Of a stretch of 64,000 nucleotides of DNA, positions 54,522-64,000 are shown piece by piece. The first letter of the stretch is position 1, and every line of letters starts with the position of its first letter. The DNA comes from Orientallactaga sibirica (lineage: Eukaryota; Chordata; Mammalia; Rodentia; Dipodidae): NCBI GenBank assembly GCA_036365145.1, contig JAEOAD010000005.1:6987001-7051000 (forward strand). Reading direction: 5' to 3'. Under the pieces are notes generated by a model, which worked only from the letters and a program-made list of their open reading frames with translations, was not told the DNA's origin and did not search any database. Made by a program: the position numbers and the translations under genes.

Positions 54522-55290
54522 CTTAGGGGAAGCAGACATAGAGCATACAGGGCATACAGAACTCCTTGGAAGCTTGAAACCCTCCAGATGGGAAGCCACA
54601 GCACCTTCAAAGAGCATGCCTCAAACACAGTTACTAGAAAGTGTCGCTCCGTCCTCAGGATGGCGTGGTGGCTGGAGACTGTGACAGCCAACAGGGTCTT
54701 AATGACACACCCTGCGTTCCTCAAGTATCTTCCCAGCCATCGCGCTAGAGAAGTTGGATGGGATGCAGAGGCTGACAAGGTGTCATGTCCTCCAAACACC
54801 TCAGCAAACAAAAAACTAGAATGTCACTCCAGCAAAACAAACAAACAAAAAACCCCACAGCAAATACATGCCATCCCCTAAAACTACAATGACACCAAGC
54901 TTAAGGCCTGCTTACCAGTCCTAACTCAAAATACACCAGCTCAAACAAGCTCTGGTAAGGGATCGATCTCAGCTTCACTTATGCAAGGAGAATCCAAGAG
55001 CAGGTCACTAGAAGACAGTGCCAGGAAGCTACAGACATGCAATAACCAAATGCACCGAGGTTTCTAGCAGAAGAAAGAATTGTTAGTGAACTGTCATTAG
55101 AGCTCCAATTGTTATGGTTTCAGGGTGACGTCATCTCTGGATTCGACCCTAGGCCAAAAGGCAAAATGACCTCAGCCCTTAGATGGGCATCTATACAAAA
55201 AAAAAAAAATGTGTTCATATAGATTCTGTCAGTTATATATGTCATATAGATTTGTCAATTAATTGAAATTCTTTTTGAAAAAATAAACTT
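54521..55290 (-). other. RETREG1: RETREG1 intron, unique sequence
   Basis: Nothing recognised besides an A-run at 55197. Confidence 0.5.
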
Positions 55291-55293
55291 TGT

Positions 55294-55435
55294 GGGGCTT
55301 GGTGGTGCAGGCCTGTAATCCCAGCTAATCTGGAGTCTGAGGTAGGAGGATTGTAAATTCCAAGCCTGCCTGGGCTAAAGAGTGAAGTTAAGGCCAACCC
55401 AGACAATTTAGTAAGATCCTGGCTCAAAATTTAAA
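55294..55435 (+). repeat. diverged B1
   Basis: 'gcctgtaatcccagctaatc' with many changes. Confidence 0.75.
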
Positions 55436-55445
55436 ATAGAAAAAT

Positions 55446-55638
55446 TTTTTTAATTTTTTATTTTTACTTATTTATTAGAGACAGAGAAAGGGAAAGAGAG
55501 ATAGGGAGAGGGAGAATGGGCCCACCAGGATGCGTGCGCCCCCTTGTGCATCTGGCTTATGTGGGACCTGGAGAATCGAACCAGGGTCCTTAGGCTTCGC
55601 AGGAATGTGCTTTAACTGCTAAGCCATCTTTCTAGCCC
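55446..55638 (-). repeat. B2-type SINE
   Basis: Middle part lost between 'gcccaccagg' and 'atgcgtgcgccc'. Confidence 0.92.
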
Positions 55639-55924
55639 TAAAATAGAAAAATTTTAAGGCAAGCATAGTGCTGTGGGATATATAGAATGACTGCCCAGTA
55701 AGAACAAGGCCCTAAATTCAGTCCCCGGAGTCACAACAAAACGCCTAATCGTTTAAGTGAATATAATCGTGGTGAATGGGAGAGTGGGATGTGTTATTTT
55801 CCTTTCTTTTTGTTTAATGCTCAGCCAGAGAGTCACCGAAGTGTCACTTGTCCATGCTGATGTTGTGCAACTACATTAGACATTCCCCGAAGCACTTCTT
55901 ACGTGTCATAAGAAGTGAACTTCA

Positions 55925-56080
55925 GGCCAGGCATCATGGCGCACACCTTTAATCCCAGCACTCGGGAGGCAGAGGTAGGAGGATCGCCATGAGTTCAAGG
56001 CCACACTGAGACCACGTAGTGAATTCCAGGTCAGCCTGAGCTAGAGTGAGACCCTACCTCGAAAACAATAATAAAAAAAT
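55925..56080 (+). repeat. B1 SINE
   Basis: Near-consensus; 'gaa(g/a)tgaacttc' flanks on both sides. Confidence 0.93.
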
Positions 56081-56187
56081 AAAAGAAATGAACTTCGGGG
56101 GGTGTCAGTGATTAGGCAGTGGCTTATGGACGCATGCATTCTTCCCTGGATCACTGAGCATGCATGTTGACATAGGGGTTAAGTCTT

Positions 56188-56416
56188 TTTTTAAAAATTT
56201 ATTTAGTTATTTATTTATTTGCAAGCAGAGATAGATAGAGATGAAGAGAGACAGACAGAGAGAGAATGGGTGCGCCAGGGCCTGTAGCCGCTGCAAAAGA
56301 ACTCCAGATGCATGTGCCCCTTGTGCATCTGCCTTACATGGGTCCTGGGGAATCGAACCAGAATCCTCTGGCTTCACAGGCAAATGCCTTAACCGCTAAG
56401 CCATCTCTCCAGCCCG
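56188..56416 (-). repeat. B2-type SINE
   Basis: 'ggggttaagtctt' before and 'gggattaagtctt' after suggest a TSD. Confidence 0.93.
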
Positions 56417-56539
56417 GGATTAAGTCTTGCTTCAGGCCTCAAGTCTGGTGAATGGTTCCAGGTTATTAAAGAGCACTAAGTAAATGGCAAAGGAGTCACA
56501 CTACCTAACAACACCTTGCCCAGGAAACTTTTTCTTTAA

Positions 56540-56759
56540 ACTTTTATTATTTTTTTTTATTTTATTTATTAGAGACAGAGAGGGAGACAGAGGGAGAGAG
56601 AATGGGCATGCCAGGGCCTCTAGCCATTGCAAATGAACTCCAGATGCATGCGCCACCTTGTGCATCTGGCTTATGTGGGAACTGGAGAATCGAACCAGGA
56701 TCCTTAGGCTTCGCAAGCAAGAGCCTTAAGCGTCTTAACCACTAAGCCATCTCCAGCCC
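56540..56759 (-). repeat. B2-type SINE
   Basis: Has a small duplication 'ccttaagcgtcttaacc'. Confidence 0.92.
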
Positions 56760-57049
56760 CCAGGAAAGTTTTGACACAGGGGAGAAAAGGCTACACGGAA
56801 GAAGAAATGCAAAGTTATTCAGCTGTGGTTTCTTTGCTCCCATAACACAAGTGGGCTGCAATTGGCACAAGCTAGTCTATCGTTCAGTGGACTGGGACAG
56901 TGCTGGTGACAGAAACACAGATTTTCATTTTTGTTTCCTATACTATCTGTATTTAAAGGTAGGGCTGAGCTGTTTAGAAAATATGATTCTATCAAACGTC
57001 AGGGTTTTTTGTTGTTGTTGTTGTTGTTTGTTTTATTTTGGGGGGGGTT

Positions 57050-57192
57050 GGTTTTTTTGAGGTAGGGTTTCACTCTAACCCAGGCTGAGCTGGAATTCAC
57101 TGTGTAGTCTCAGGGTGGCCTTGAACTCATGGCAACCTCCAACCTCTACCCCTGAGGACTGGGATTAAAGGCATGCACTACCACGCCAAGCA
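57050..57192 (-). repeat. B1 SINE
   Basis: Preceded by (GTT)n and a G-run. Confidence 0.9.
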
Positions 57193-57593
57193 ATTTGTTT
57201 TTTTTTTTTTTAAATAATGGAATATTTGGAGTATGAGTCCTTCAAAGATCAAAGTAAAACAGAGGAAGAGTTTGTGTTTTAAAATAAATTTAAGAGACCA
57301 GGGCAATGGTTCAATGGGGAAAGCACTGTTGGCTGAAAATAAGAAGAGCCAACTGTTAAATGTTTTACTTTGTTCAGATGTCAGAACTTTGTTCTAAATG
57401 CTACCTTTAGGATTCAGGCTTCAGAGAGAATATCATATATTTTATTACTTAGTAAGTGATGCCTTACAATTGGAAAAGAGCCTGCTTTGATGCTAAGCGA
57501 CCACTGCAGAGATCATGTAACTTAAGGTGTTTTCCACGGCTCACAAAGTTATTACACAACTGAAAATTCTCTAGCATTCATGAGTCCTATCTA
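57193..57593 (-). other. RETREG1: RETREG1 intron, unique sequence
   Basis: A 40-bp SINE head-like scrap at 57297; otherwise nothing. Confidence 0.5.
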
Positions 57594-57807
57594 TTTTTTT
57601 TAATTTTTTTTATTTATTTGAGAGAGAATGAGGTAGGCAGAGAGAGGCAGAGAGAATGGGCACACCAGAGCCTTCTGCTACTGCAAACAAACTCCAGATG
57701 CATGTGCTACCTTATGCATCTGGCTAACATGGTTCCTGGGGAATCGAACCTGGGTCCTTTGGCTTTGCAGGCAAGTGCCTTAACCACTAAGCCAACTCTC
57801 CATCCCA
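57594..57807 (-). repeat. B2-type SINE
   Basis: 'tcctatctattttt' and 'tcttgtctattttt' flank it. Confidence 0.92.
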
Positions 57808-57919
57808 TCTTGTCTATTTTTTATGATGGATTTCAAGTAGATATCATCCATTAATTTATCAAATAAGACATTACCAAGTTCTCCCTTTGTGTCTTACCTT
57901 GTGCTAAATATGTCACATC

Positions 57920-57929
57920 TGTGTGTGTG

Positions 57930-57968
<39 letters not shown>

Positions 57969-57985
57969 GTGTGTGTGCGTGCGTG
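57920..57985 (+). repeat. (TG)n microsatellite
   Basis: About 30 TG units with C and A interruptions, continued by a diverged B1-like stretch to about 58180. Confidence 0.88.
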
Positions 57986-58064
57986 CATGTTTGTGGAGGA
58001 GCATGTGTGCATATGTGTGGGGAGGCCAGAGCATAACCTCAGATAGCTCTTCGGGAATTCATGT

Positions 58065-58180
58065 CTTTTTGAGGCAGGGTCTCTTATCAGCCTAGAGGTC
58101 ACTAATTAGGGTCAAAAAGTGAGCGCCAGGGATCCACCTCCGCAATGCTGGGATTACGGGTGTGCACTATCACGCCCAAC
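58065..58180 (-). repeat. diverged B1/B4-like SINE
   Basis: 'tttgaggcagggtctcttat' and 'tgctgggattacgggtgtgc'. Confidence 0.65.
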
Positions 58181-58356
58181 ATTTCTGCTATTATTTCTGA
58201 AGCTGAACACCAACACCACTGTGCCTCTCACATGTCTACAGACAGCATCACTTGCTGGGAAGAAATGAGAATATTCAACTTGTGACGATTCTTCACAGCA
58301 GTAAGAAACAACTGAATTATTATGAAATGGCTCTCACTTTGAAAATGCCTCGTGTG

Positions 58357-58566
58357 TGCAGGAGAGATGGCTTACTGGTTAAGGCGTTTGCCTGTGAAGC
58401 CTAAGGACTCAGGTTTGATTCCTCAGGACCCACATAAGCCAGATGCACAAGGTGGCACGTGCGTCTGAAGTTCATTTGCAGTGGCTGGAGGCCCTGGTGC
58501 ACCTATTCTCTCTGTCTGCCTCTATCTCTGTCTCTCAAATAAATAAGTAGAAGTATTTTTTTTTTA
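58357..58566 (+). repeat. B2-type SINE
   Basis: Head altered to 'tgtgcaggagagatggctta'. Confidence 0.92.
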
Positions 58567-58916
58567 AAAAGAAAAAGTCTCATATGATGGGGTATTTTTT
58601 TGAACAATAAGTTCCATAATTGGTAACATTTATATTAACATAATAAGTAATTCCCATTGTTACTTGAATTCTTACAAACCCCAAAAGAAATTCATTGTGT
58701 ATAGCTTGAAAATATTACCTAACCAGATGAGCTTAGGGAAGAGTCATAAATGTTTCTGACATGAACAAATGTTTAGACTATGCAAAATAAAATCTAAGGG
58801 AGATGTGACTTAGAAACCTAAAAGGAAAGTTGAAGAAGGAACATCACTCATCAGTGTAAATGAGAACGGACCCAAAAGAGTTGGTCACTGGGAGTTTAAC
58901 AGTTAAAAATTATCCG

Positions 58917-59070
58917 GCCGGGTGTGGTGGTGCACGCCTTTAATCCCAGCACTTGGGAGGCAGAGGTAGGAGGATTGCCGTGAGTTCGAGGCCACCCTGA
59001 GACTACATAGTGAATTCTAGGTCAGCCTGAGCTAGAGTGAGACCCTACCTCGAAAAACAAACAAACAAAA
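58917..59070 (+). repeat. B1 SINE
   Basis: Near-consensus; 'aaaaattatcc' flanks it on both sides. Confidence 0.94.
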
Positions 59071-59640
59071 AAATTATCCAGTGGTTTACTGCTGAAACAG
59101 ATATTTTTATAGTCATCCAGAGAGTCTACTATTAATGTATTTTAGCACATTTCAAGTTAAGTAAGATAGGATTACACGACTTGGAATGAGATGAGATGTT
59201 TAATGTCACCTTTTCAGTTTCCTATGTTATGAATGAAGAGCATGAAACCTACCCGTTTTGTTGTCTCACTTCCTAGAAAATGTAGAGGAAAGTGTTGGGA
59301 TTGACCAACACCCAGGACCAGCCCTTTCCAGGAAAGTGGAGCACATCATGTGCAGAATCCGAGTACTCAGCGGAAACGAAGACCCACACGAGGTGGCTGC
59401 TGACGTCTGTACACACACATCCACACCCAGCTGCTCCGTAATGACACTCTAGGCTATTTTCCTAGAAAGCCATGTTTGGGAAACAACCAGAGAAAGGATC
59501 TCCTGCGAATACTGGACGCAGTTTGGGAACATATCTCTGCCATGGTATGTGGCTATGCTCCTACCATCCTTCGAATAGAGCGGTATGCAGCATAAAGCCC
59601 AGCTCTCATAGCCCTTCGCCTTCAGAGAGCTGGGATTCAC
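59071..59640 (-). other. RETREG1: RETREG1 intron, unique sequence
   Basis: No exon found on the minus strand. Confidence 0.5.
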
Positions 59641-59644
59641 GATG

Positions 59645-59718
59645 TAAACTCACAGCAAGCCTCCTACCTCTGCCTCTTGAGTGCTGAGATTCAAGGTAGG
59701 CGCCACCACGCATGACCT
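59645..59718 (-). repeat. B1 half fragment
   Basis: 'cctcctacctctgcctcttg' to 'gccaccacgcatgacc'. Confidence 0.75.
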
Positions 59719-60120
59719 TTACCAAGTTTTTAATTGAAGAATACAAGCCATCTATGATTAAAGCTCATCTACTATTCACTCCTCACTTTCAGGCAGAACA
59801 TGCAATTTCTAGGTTCAAAGGGAAATAAAATCTGCGGTACTGTCTCCCAGTCTTCTCTTAATTAGGCAGTGAACCAGCCATGCACTCACTGTAGCCACAA
59901 GTGAAGAACAAAGGACCACTGGGGGTCCCCTTTAGTTACCACGGTCCTCAATGTTCCATCCTTCTAGTGCTTTTAGAACTAGTGCTTCCCAGACACAGAG
60001 AAGTCACCACGGAGCTCCCAGTCTCCTCCTGTACACGCCAGCTTTCAAATAGACTCTGCCCCGTGTCTGACGCTGTAAACCCTTCCCCCAAAGCTCCAGT
60101 AAATGCCCTTTGATTACTTT

Positions 60121-60151
60121 CGTTTTTTTTTTTTTTTTTTTTTTTTTTTTG

Positions 60152-60193
<42 letters not shown>

Positions 60194-60384
60194 GATAGAA
60201 TTGATGTGCCAGGGTCTCCGCCACTGCAATCGAACTCCAGATGCTTGCACCACCTAGTGGGCATGTGCAAGCTTGCATTTGCCTCACCTTTGTGCGCCTG
60301 GCTTATGTGGGATCTGGAGAATTGAACATGGGTCCTTAGGCTTCGCAGGCAAGCACCTTAACCACTGAGCCATCTCTCCAGTCC
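60121..60384 (-). repeat. B2-type SINE, long subtype
   Basis: 27-T run then (GA)n of about 18 units. Confidence 0.93.
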
Positions 60385-60626
60385 AAGTTTTCCTTCTTAA
60401 GAAAAACTAGCAGGTGTTTTTGACAAATGATATTCTGCATCAAAACAAAAGATCATTTACAGATGCCAAGCTCAGTTCTTTATAGGATCTGAAGAATGTA
60501 TGCTTTCACCTGTCTATGGAGCTGTAAAGGTAAAAAGGTACTCCTCATGAATCTGCCACACGATCTGCAGGGAAGAGGACTTGCAGGGAGAACTTCCAGT
60601 CAGTGTCAGTTTTTCTGCCTCCATAC

Positions 60627-60666
60627 CCTGGAGTTCCTTTGTAGTGGCTAGAGGCCCTGGTGCACC

Positions 60667-60701
<35 letters not shown>

Positions 60702-60733
60702 ATAAATAAATAAATAAATAAATAATAACATTT
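60627..60733 (+). repeat. B2-type SINE, 3' half only
   Basis: Starts at 'cctggagttcctttgtagtg', then a (CT)n run and (AAAT)n tail. Confidence 0.88.
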
Positions 60734-61433
60734 TTGGAAAAACAATCCCTCAACTATAAACTAAGGCCTGCTCTGGTCCTGCCACCAGAGGATCACACTG
60801 ACTGGAAGTAATTCAACAGGCACCTGTAGGAATACAGGTGGTAGGTTCAAATAGCCAAATATGTCTTAAAGATTTTATTATGTGTCTTACTGTGTACCTC
60901 GTTTCCTTTAACCATGAAGCTGAGTCTAACTGTGAACTCCTCATCCTCCTGCCTCCACATCCAGAGTGCTAACATCACAGGCACACACCACCATGTCCAA
61001 CAAAATGAAGTACGGAACTGCCTAGTTTAATGGAATTTTATGGGGACTGGTTTCAGAATGCAGTACACAGTACTCTCCAGCAGAGGGTGCTGTAGGACTA
61101 AGAAATGTGACACCCATGCTCCTTAAAATTAGATTGTCATTCTGTAGAGGACATGTGTTAGCAGCTGGCCTTCACTCAAAGTGTGCTTAAGCACCAGGAA
61201 AAAAGAATGACACTGAAACAAATGAATCTTATCATGTCACTTCAGCACTGTTCATGTCAATGAATCTACACTGCGTGTGTCCCTGCCAGTTACCATTTTC
61301 TGCACAGATGCAGAGGTGTGAGGCACGGCCTCCAATCAGAAAAGAAACCTTTTACATGTTGTGACCCCAGAATGATTCAGAACACACACACTTTGCACAC
61401 AAAAGTCACCTGTTAAAAAATGGCATTTGTGGT
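60734..61433 (-). other. RETREG1: RETREG1 intron, unique with faint B1 relic
   Basis: A heavily diverged B1-like piece at about 60900-61000; no exon. Confidence 0.5.
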
Positions 61434-61570
61434 ACCGGGCGTGGTGGCGCACGCCTTTAATCTCAGCACTCGGGAGGAAGAGGTAGGAGGATCACCATGA
61501 GTTCGAGGCCACCCTGAGATTACATTGTTAATTCCAGGTCAGCCTGGACCAGAGTGAGACCCTACCTCAA

Positions 61571-61590
<20 letters not shown>
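61434..61590 (+). repeat. B1 SINE
   Basis: Tail changes to AAAAG units. 'aaatggcatttgtgg' flanks it on both sides. Confidence 0.94.
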
Positions 61591-61602
<12 letters not shown>

Positions 61603-61613
61603 TGGCATTTGTG

Positions 61614-61828
61614 GGGTCTGGTAAAATGGCTTAGCGGTTAAGGTACTTGCCTGCGAAGCCTAAGGACCCAGGTTCGATTCCCCAGTACCCATGTTAGCCA
61701 GCTGCACAAGGTGGCGCATGCATCTGGAGTTTGTTTGCAGTGGCTGGAAGCACACCCATTCTCTCTCTATCTGCCTCTCTATATATATATCTCAAATAAG
61801 TAAATAGAGAAAATATTTTTTAAATAGC
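61614..61828 (+). repeat. B2-type SINE next to the B1
   Basis: Shares the same 'aaatggcatttgtg' target on its left and 'aaatagcatttgta' on its right. Confidence 0.92.
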
Positions 61829-62560
61829 ATTTGTATCTCAGCCACTGGAGTCTAAATTTAAAGCAAAGTTGGGGATTGGGTTAGTGAGGGGAACCTGTTC
61901 AATGCAAGATCTCTTCATTATTGTATATGGAACTGTATAATTATAAACTTTTCAAAGGTAAAAAGTATTTTTACAACTGAAGGCTATTTTTCAAAGCAAA
62001 ATTTACATTTTTAATATATCAGAGTTCAGGTCCTTTGACATATTCGCTGAGCTTTAGATTTGAGGAGATAATCTGCCAACAAGAGACAGACAAGCAGGAG
62101 CGGATGGTGGGGAGGGCCGAATGTGGTGAGGAACGGGCGGATACATGAATCTTCGTGGTGCAGTTTGAGTTCTTGGTACTGTTAAGCTCAAAGGGAGGAA
62201 GCAGGGAGCCAAACAAATCCTTCCCGGACACCCCTGTCACTGGAACCAGTTCCCTTCTGCCCGAAGCTGGGTTTTGGTGTGATTATTGGCATTTGTAATA
62301 CACAATAAAGTGCTATATTTTCAGCTGAAACGATGGGACATTGCATGTTTCGAATTATGAGTGGACATACCAATGACAAAGAATACTGGGATGAGATAAC
62401 ACAGATGGCCCCTCTTTGACCCAGGGGGCAGATCTTCACTGCAAGATGCAAACGGGATGAATCCAATTCGAGTAAAAGCTTACCATGCAAGCAACCCTAT
62501 TGGCAGCATGAAATAATAACCAAGACCACTTTCTAGGGACCAGACACTCTTTTGCCTTCT
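61829..62560 (-). other. RETREG1: RETREG1 intron, unique sequence
   Basis: Nothing recognised. Confidence 0.5.
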
Positions 62561-62564
62561 GTAA

Positions 62565-62702
62565 ACCTATCATCTAACCTAGTCCTTATGACTAATCTGT
62601 GAGTGAAACACTACTTGTTATTCCCGTTTGATAGCCGAGGAAATCGAGGCCCAAATTCATTAAGTGTCTGGCTCAAGGTCATAGAGCTAGCGGAGCAGGG
62701 GA
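62565..62702 (-). repeat. MIR fragment
   Basis: 'gaggaaatcgaggcccaaat' and 'ctggctcaaggtcatagagc' match the MIR 3' core in reverse. Confidence 0.85.
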
Positions 62703-63307
62703 GGGCTAAGAGGCACAGGACACTCTCCACATTGGAACATGGGGACCGTTTCAAAGATGAGTGACAAGAACATGAAGGCGGTCACACGGGCAGGAGGATG
62801 GATCCCTAACTGCCAAGCTAAACAAACAGAAATAGAAAGATCTAAGTAGCAGCCCTGGCTCCCAGATGAAACTGGGGCCTGGGGAGTTTAGCTTTCTCTT
62901 TGCTCTTTGAAGCCCACCAGCAGTTTTCTAAGTCATGCCCATAACGTGATTCCAGGATGTGAGTCCCCCTTCTCCCACTAAATCACCACACTTGTGCATG
63001 ACAAACATGGCCAAGCTTGCCCAGCACTCTGCCAACATTGTCTCAAGTAATCTCTGCATAATCCCCTCTCCTGCTGAGTCATGACAACACCTGAGTGTTC
63101 AAGACTAGTGTTATTGCCACTCTGCCCAAGCGAAAATGCAGGGTTGGAAGGACACAAAGCCCAGCAGATCGTGTTACTGACAGCCATGCATCGTGGATCA
63201 GGTCTCCACAGCAATGCTCTGTTGTCACGTGGACTTGCCAAGGGTCTTTAAATCCCATGAACAGTGCTCCGTTCCTCTATGAAGCACATACAAATAATTG
63301 AAATGAA
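62703..63307 (-). other. RETREG1: RETREG1 intron, unique sequence
   Basis: Nothing recognised. Confidence 0.5.
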
Positions 63308-63470
63308 GGCAGGCGTGGTGGCCCATGCCTTTAATCCCAGAACTGGGGCAGCAGAGGTAGGAGGATCGCCATGAGTTCGAGGCCACCCTGAGATTACATA
63401 GTGAATTCCAGGTCAGCTTGAGCTAGAGTGAGACCCTACCTTGAAAAAAAAAATAACAAAACAAAAAACA
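63308..63470 (+). repeat. B1 SINE
   Basis: 'attgaaat(g/a)aa' flanks it on both sides. Confidence 0.93.
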
Positions 63471-63632
63471 AATATTGAAATAAATCCTAAGCAGTAAACA
63501 TTCAAAGAATAAAATAGTTTTAAGAGTAGTTATTTAGTGATTTCATGTATACTTTTCGTTAATTTATCTTGATGTCACTATTAATATTAGCAGAATTAGC
63601 ACATATGTATTTACATGTATAAAAACTCATAA

Positions 63633-63800
63633 GCTGGGCGTGGTGGCACATGCCTTTAATCCCAGCACTGGGGACGCAGAGGTAGGAGGATCATGGAGAG
63701 TTTGAGGCCACCCTGAGCCTACAGAGTGAATTCCAGGTCAGCGTGAGCTAGAGTGAAACCCTACCTCGGAAACCAAAACCAAAAAACCAAAGTCAACAAA
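63633..63800 (+). repeat. B1 SINE
   Basis: Full-length, tail of CCAAAA units. Confidence 0.92.
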
Positions 63801-63963
63801 CAAATAAAAAATCACATAAAACAATAACTCCTCTTAAAAATTTGGAAACTAACCTTTATTTATATAAACTATGAATTTTTGTTTTGTTTCATTTTCTTTT
63901 TGTTTTGTTTGTTTTCTTTTTTGAAAATAAACTACCTTAAAAATTAGGCAACTAAGAAATATG

Positions 63964-64000
63964 GACTGGAGACTTTGCTTAGTGGTTAAGGCGCTTGCCT
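63964..64000 (+). repeat. B2-type SINE cut by window end
   Basis: Only the head is visible ('gactggagactttgcttagt'). Confidence 0.85.

Larger units (their letters stand above)
53859..64000 (-). other. RETREG1: RETREG1 upstream intron (no exon found)
   Basis: I searched the minus strand for the preceding long-isoform exon and for the 11-codon first exon of the short isoform, using the expected phase-2 donors. None was convincing. The interval is mostly SINEs with unique AT-rich spacers. Confidence 0.7.

Noticed and set aside
57889..58102. Open frames over the (TG)n array
   Set aside because: Cys-Val and Thr-His strings are products of the dinucleotide repeat.
124..64000. tRNA-like A and B boxes at dozens of sites
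   Set aside because: They belong to tRNA-derived B2-type SINEs; none folds as an independent tRNA gene that I can recognise.

Overview
The window is euchromatic DNA from a rodent. It is dense in short interspersed repeats: roughly 45 copies of a tRNA-derived B2-type SINE (head 'ggctggagagatggctta', CT-rich end, AAATAAATA tail), more than 30 B1-type SINEs, one B4 composite, rodent and older L1 pieces, and MER20, MER5A, MIR and URR1-like hAT relics. The B2 variant, whose body reads 'gccagatgcacaaggggg', looks like the one I associate with jerboas and their relatives (Dipodoidea). That species call is inference from memory. There are no bacterial-style operons, CRISPR arrays or prophages.

Two protein-coding genes can be read, both on the minus strand. 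ZNF622 is complete: six coding exons from ATG at 35498 to TGA at 22869-22871, joining in frame to 481 residues, with four C2H2-type fingers and a CpG-island promoter over exon 1. RETREG1 (FAM134B) is partial: the last six coding exons (53858 down to 42667) encode 344 residues plus one split codon, including the distal reticulon-homology segment and the C-terminal LC3-interacting motif. Its upstream exons lie beyond 64000, or at least were not found between 53859 and 64000. The order ZNF622 - RETREG1, both in the same direction, matches the neighbourhood on human chromosome 5p15.1.

Layout: 1-22868 is downstream of ZNF622, intergenic, SINE-rich, with a 456-bp polypurine block at 9903-10358 and a 41-bp tandem repeat inside a MIR at 3387-3550. 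22869-35498 is ZNF622. 35499-35950 is the GC-rich promoter. 35950-42666 is intergenic SINE clusters followed by the RETREG1 3' UTR. 42667-53858 holds the RETREG1 exons. 53859-64000 is RETREG1 upstream intron filled with repeats.

The two proteins do not share a pathway: ZNF622 acts in cytoplasmic 60S ribosome maturation and quality control, RETREG1 in autophagy of the endoplasmic reticulum. I found no new multi-gene system. The most notable points are a GC-AG intron in RETREG1, an Ala-Thr repeat at the ZNF622 N terminus, the polypurine block, and several insertion histories readable from target-site duplications.
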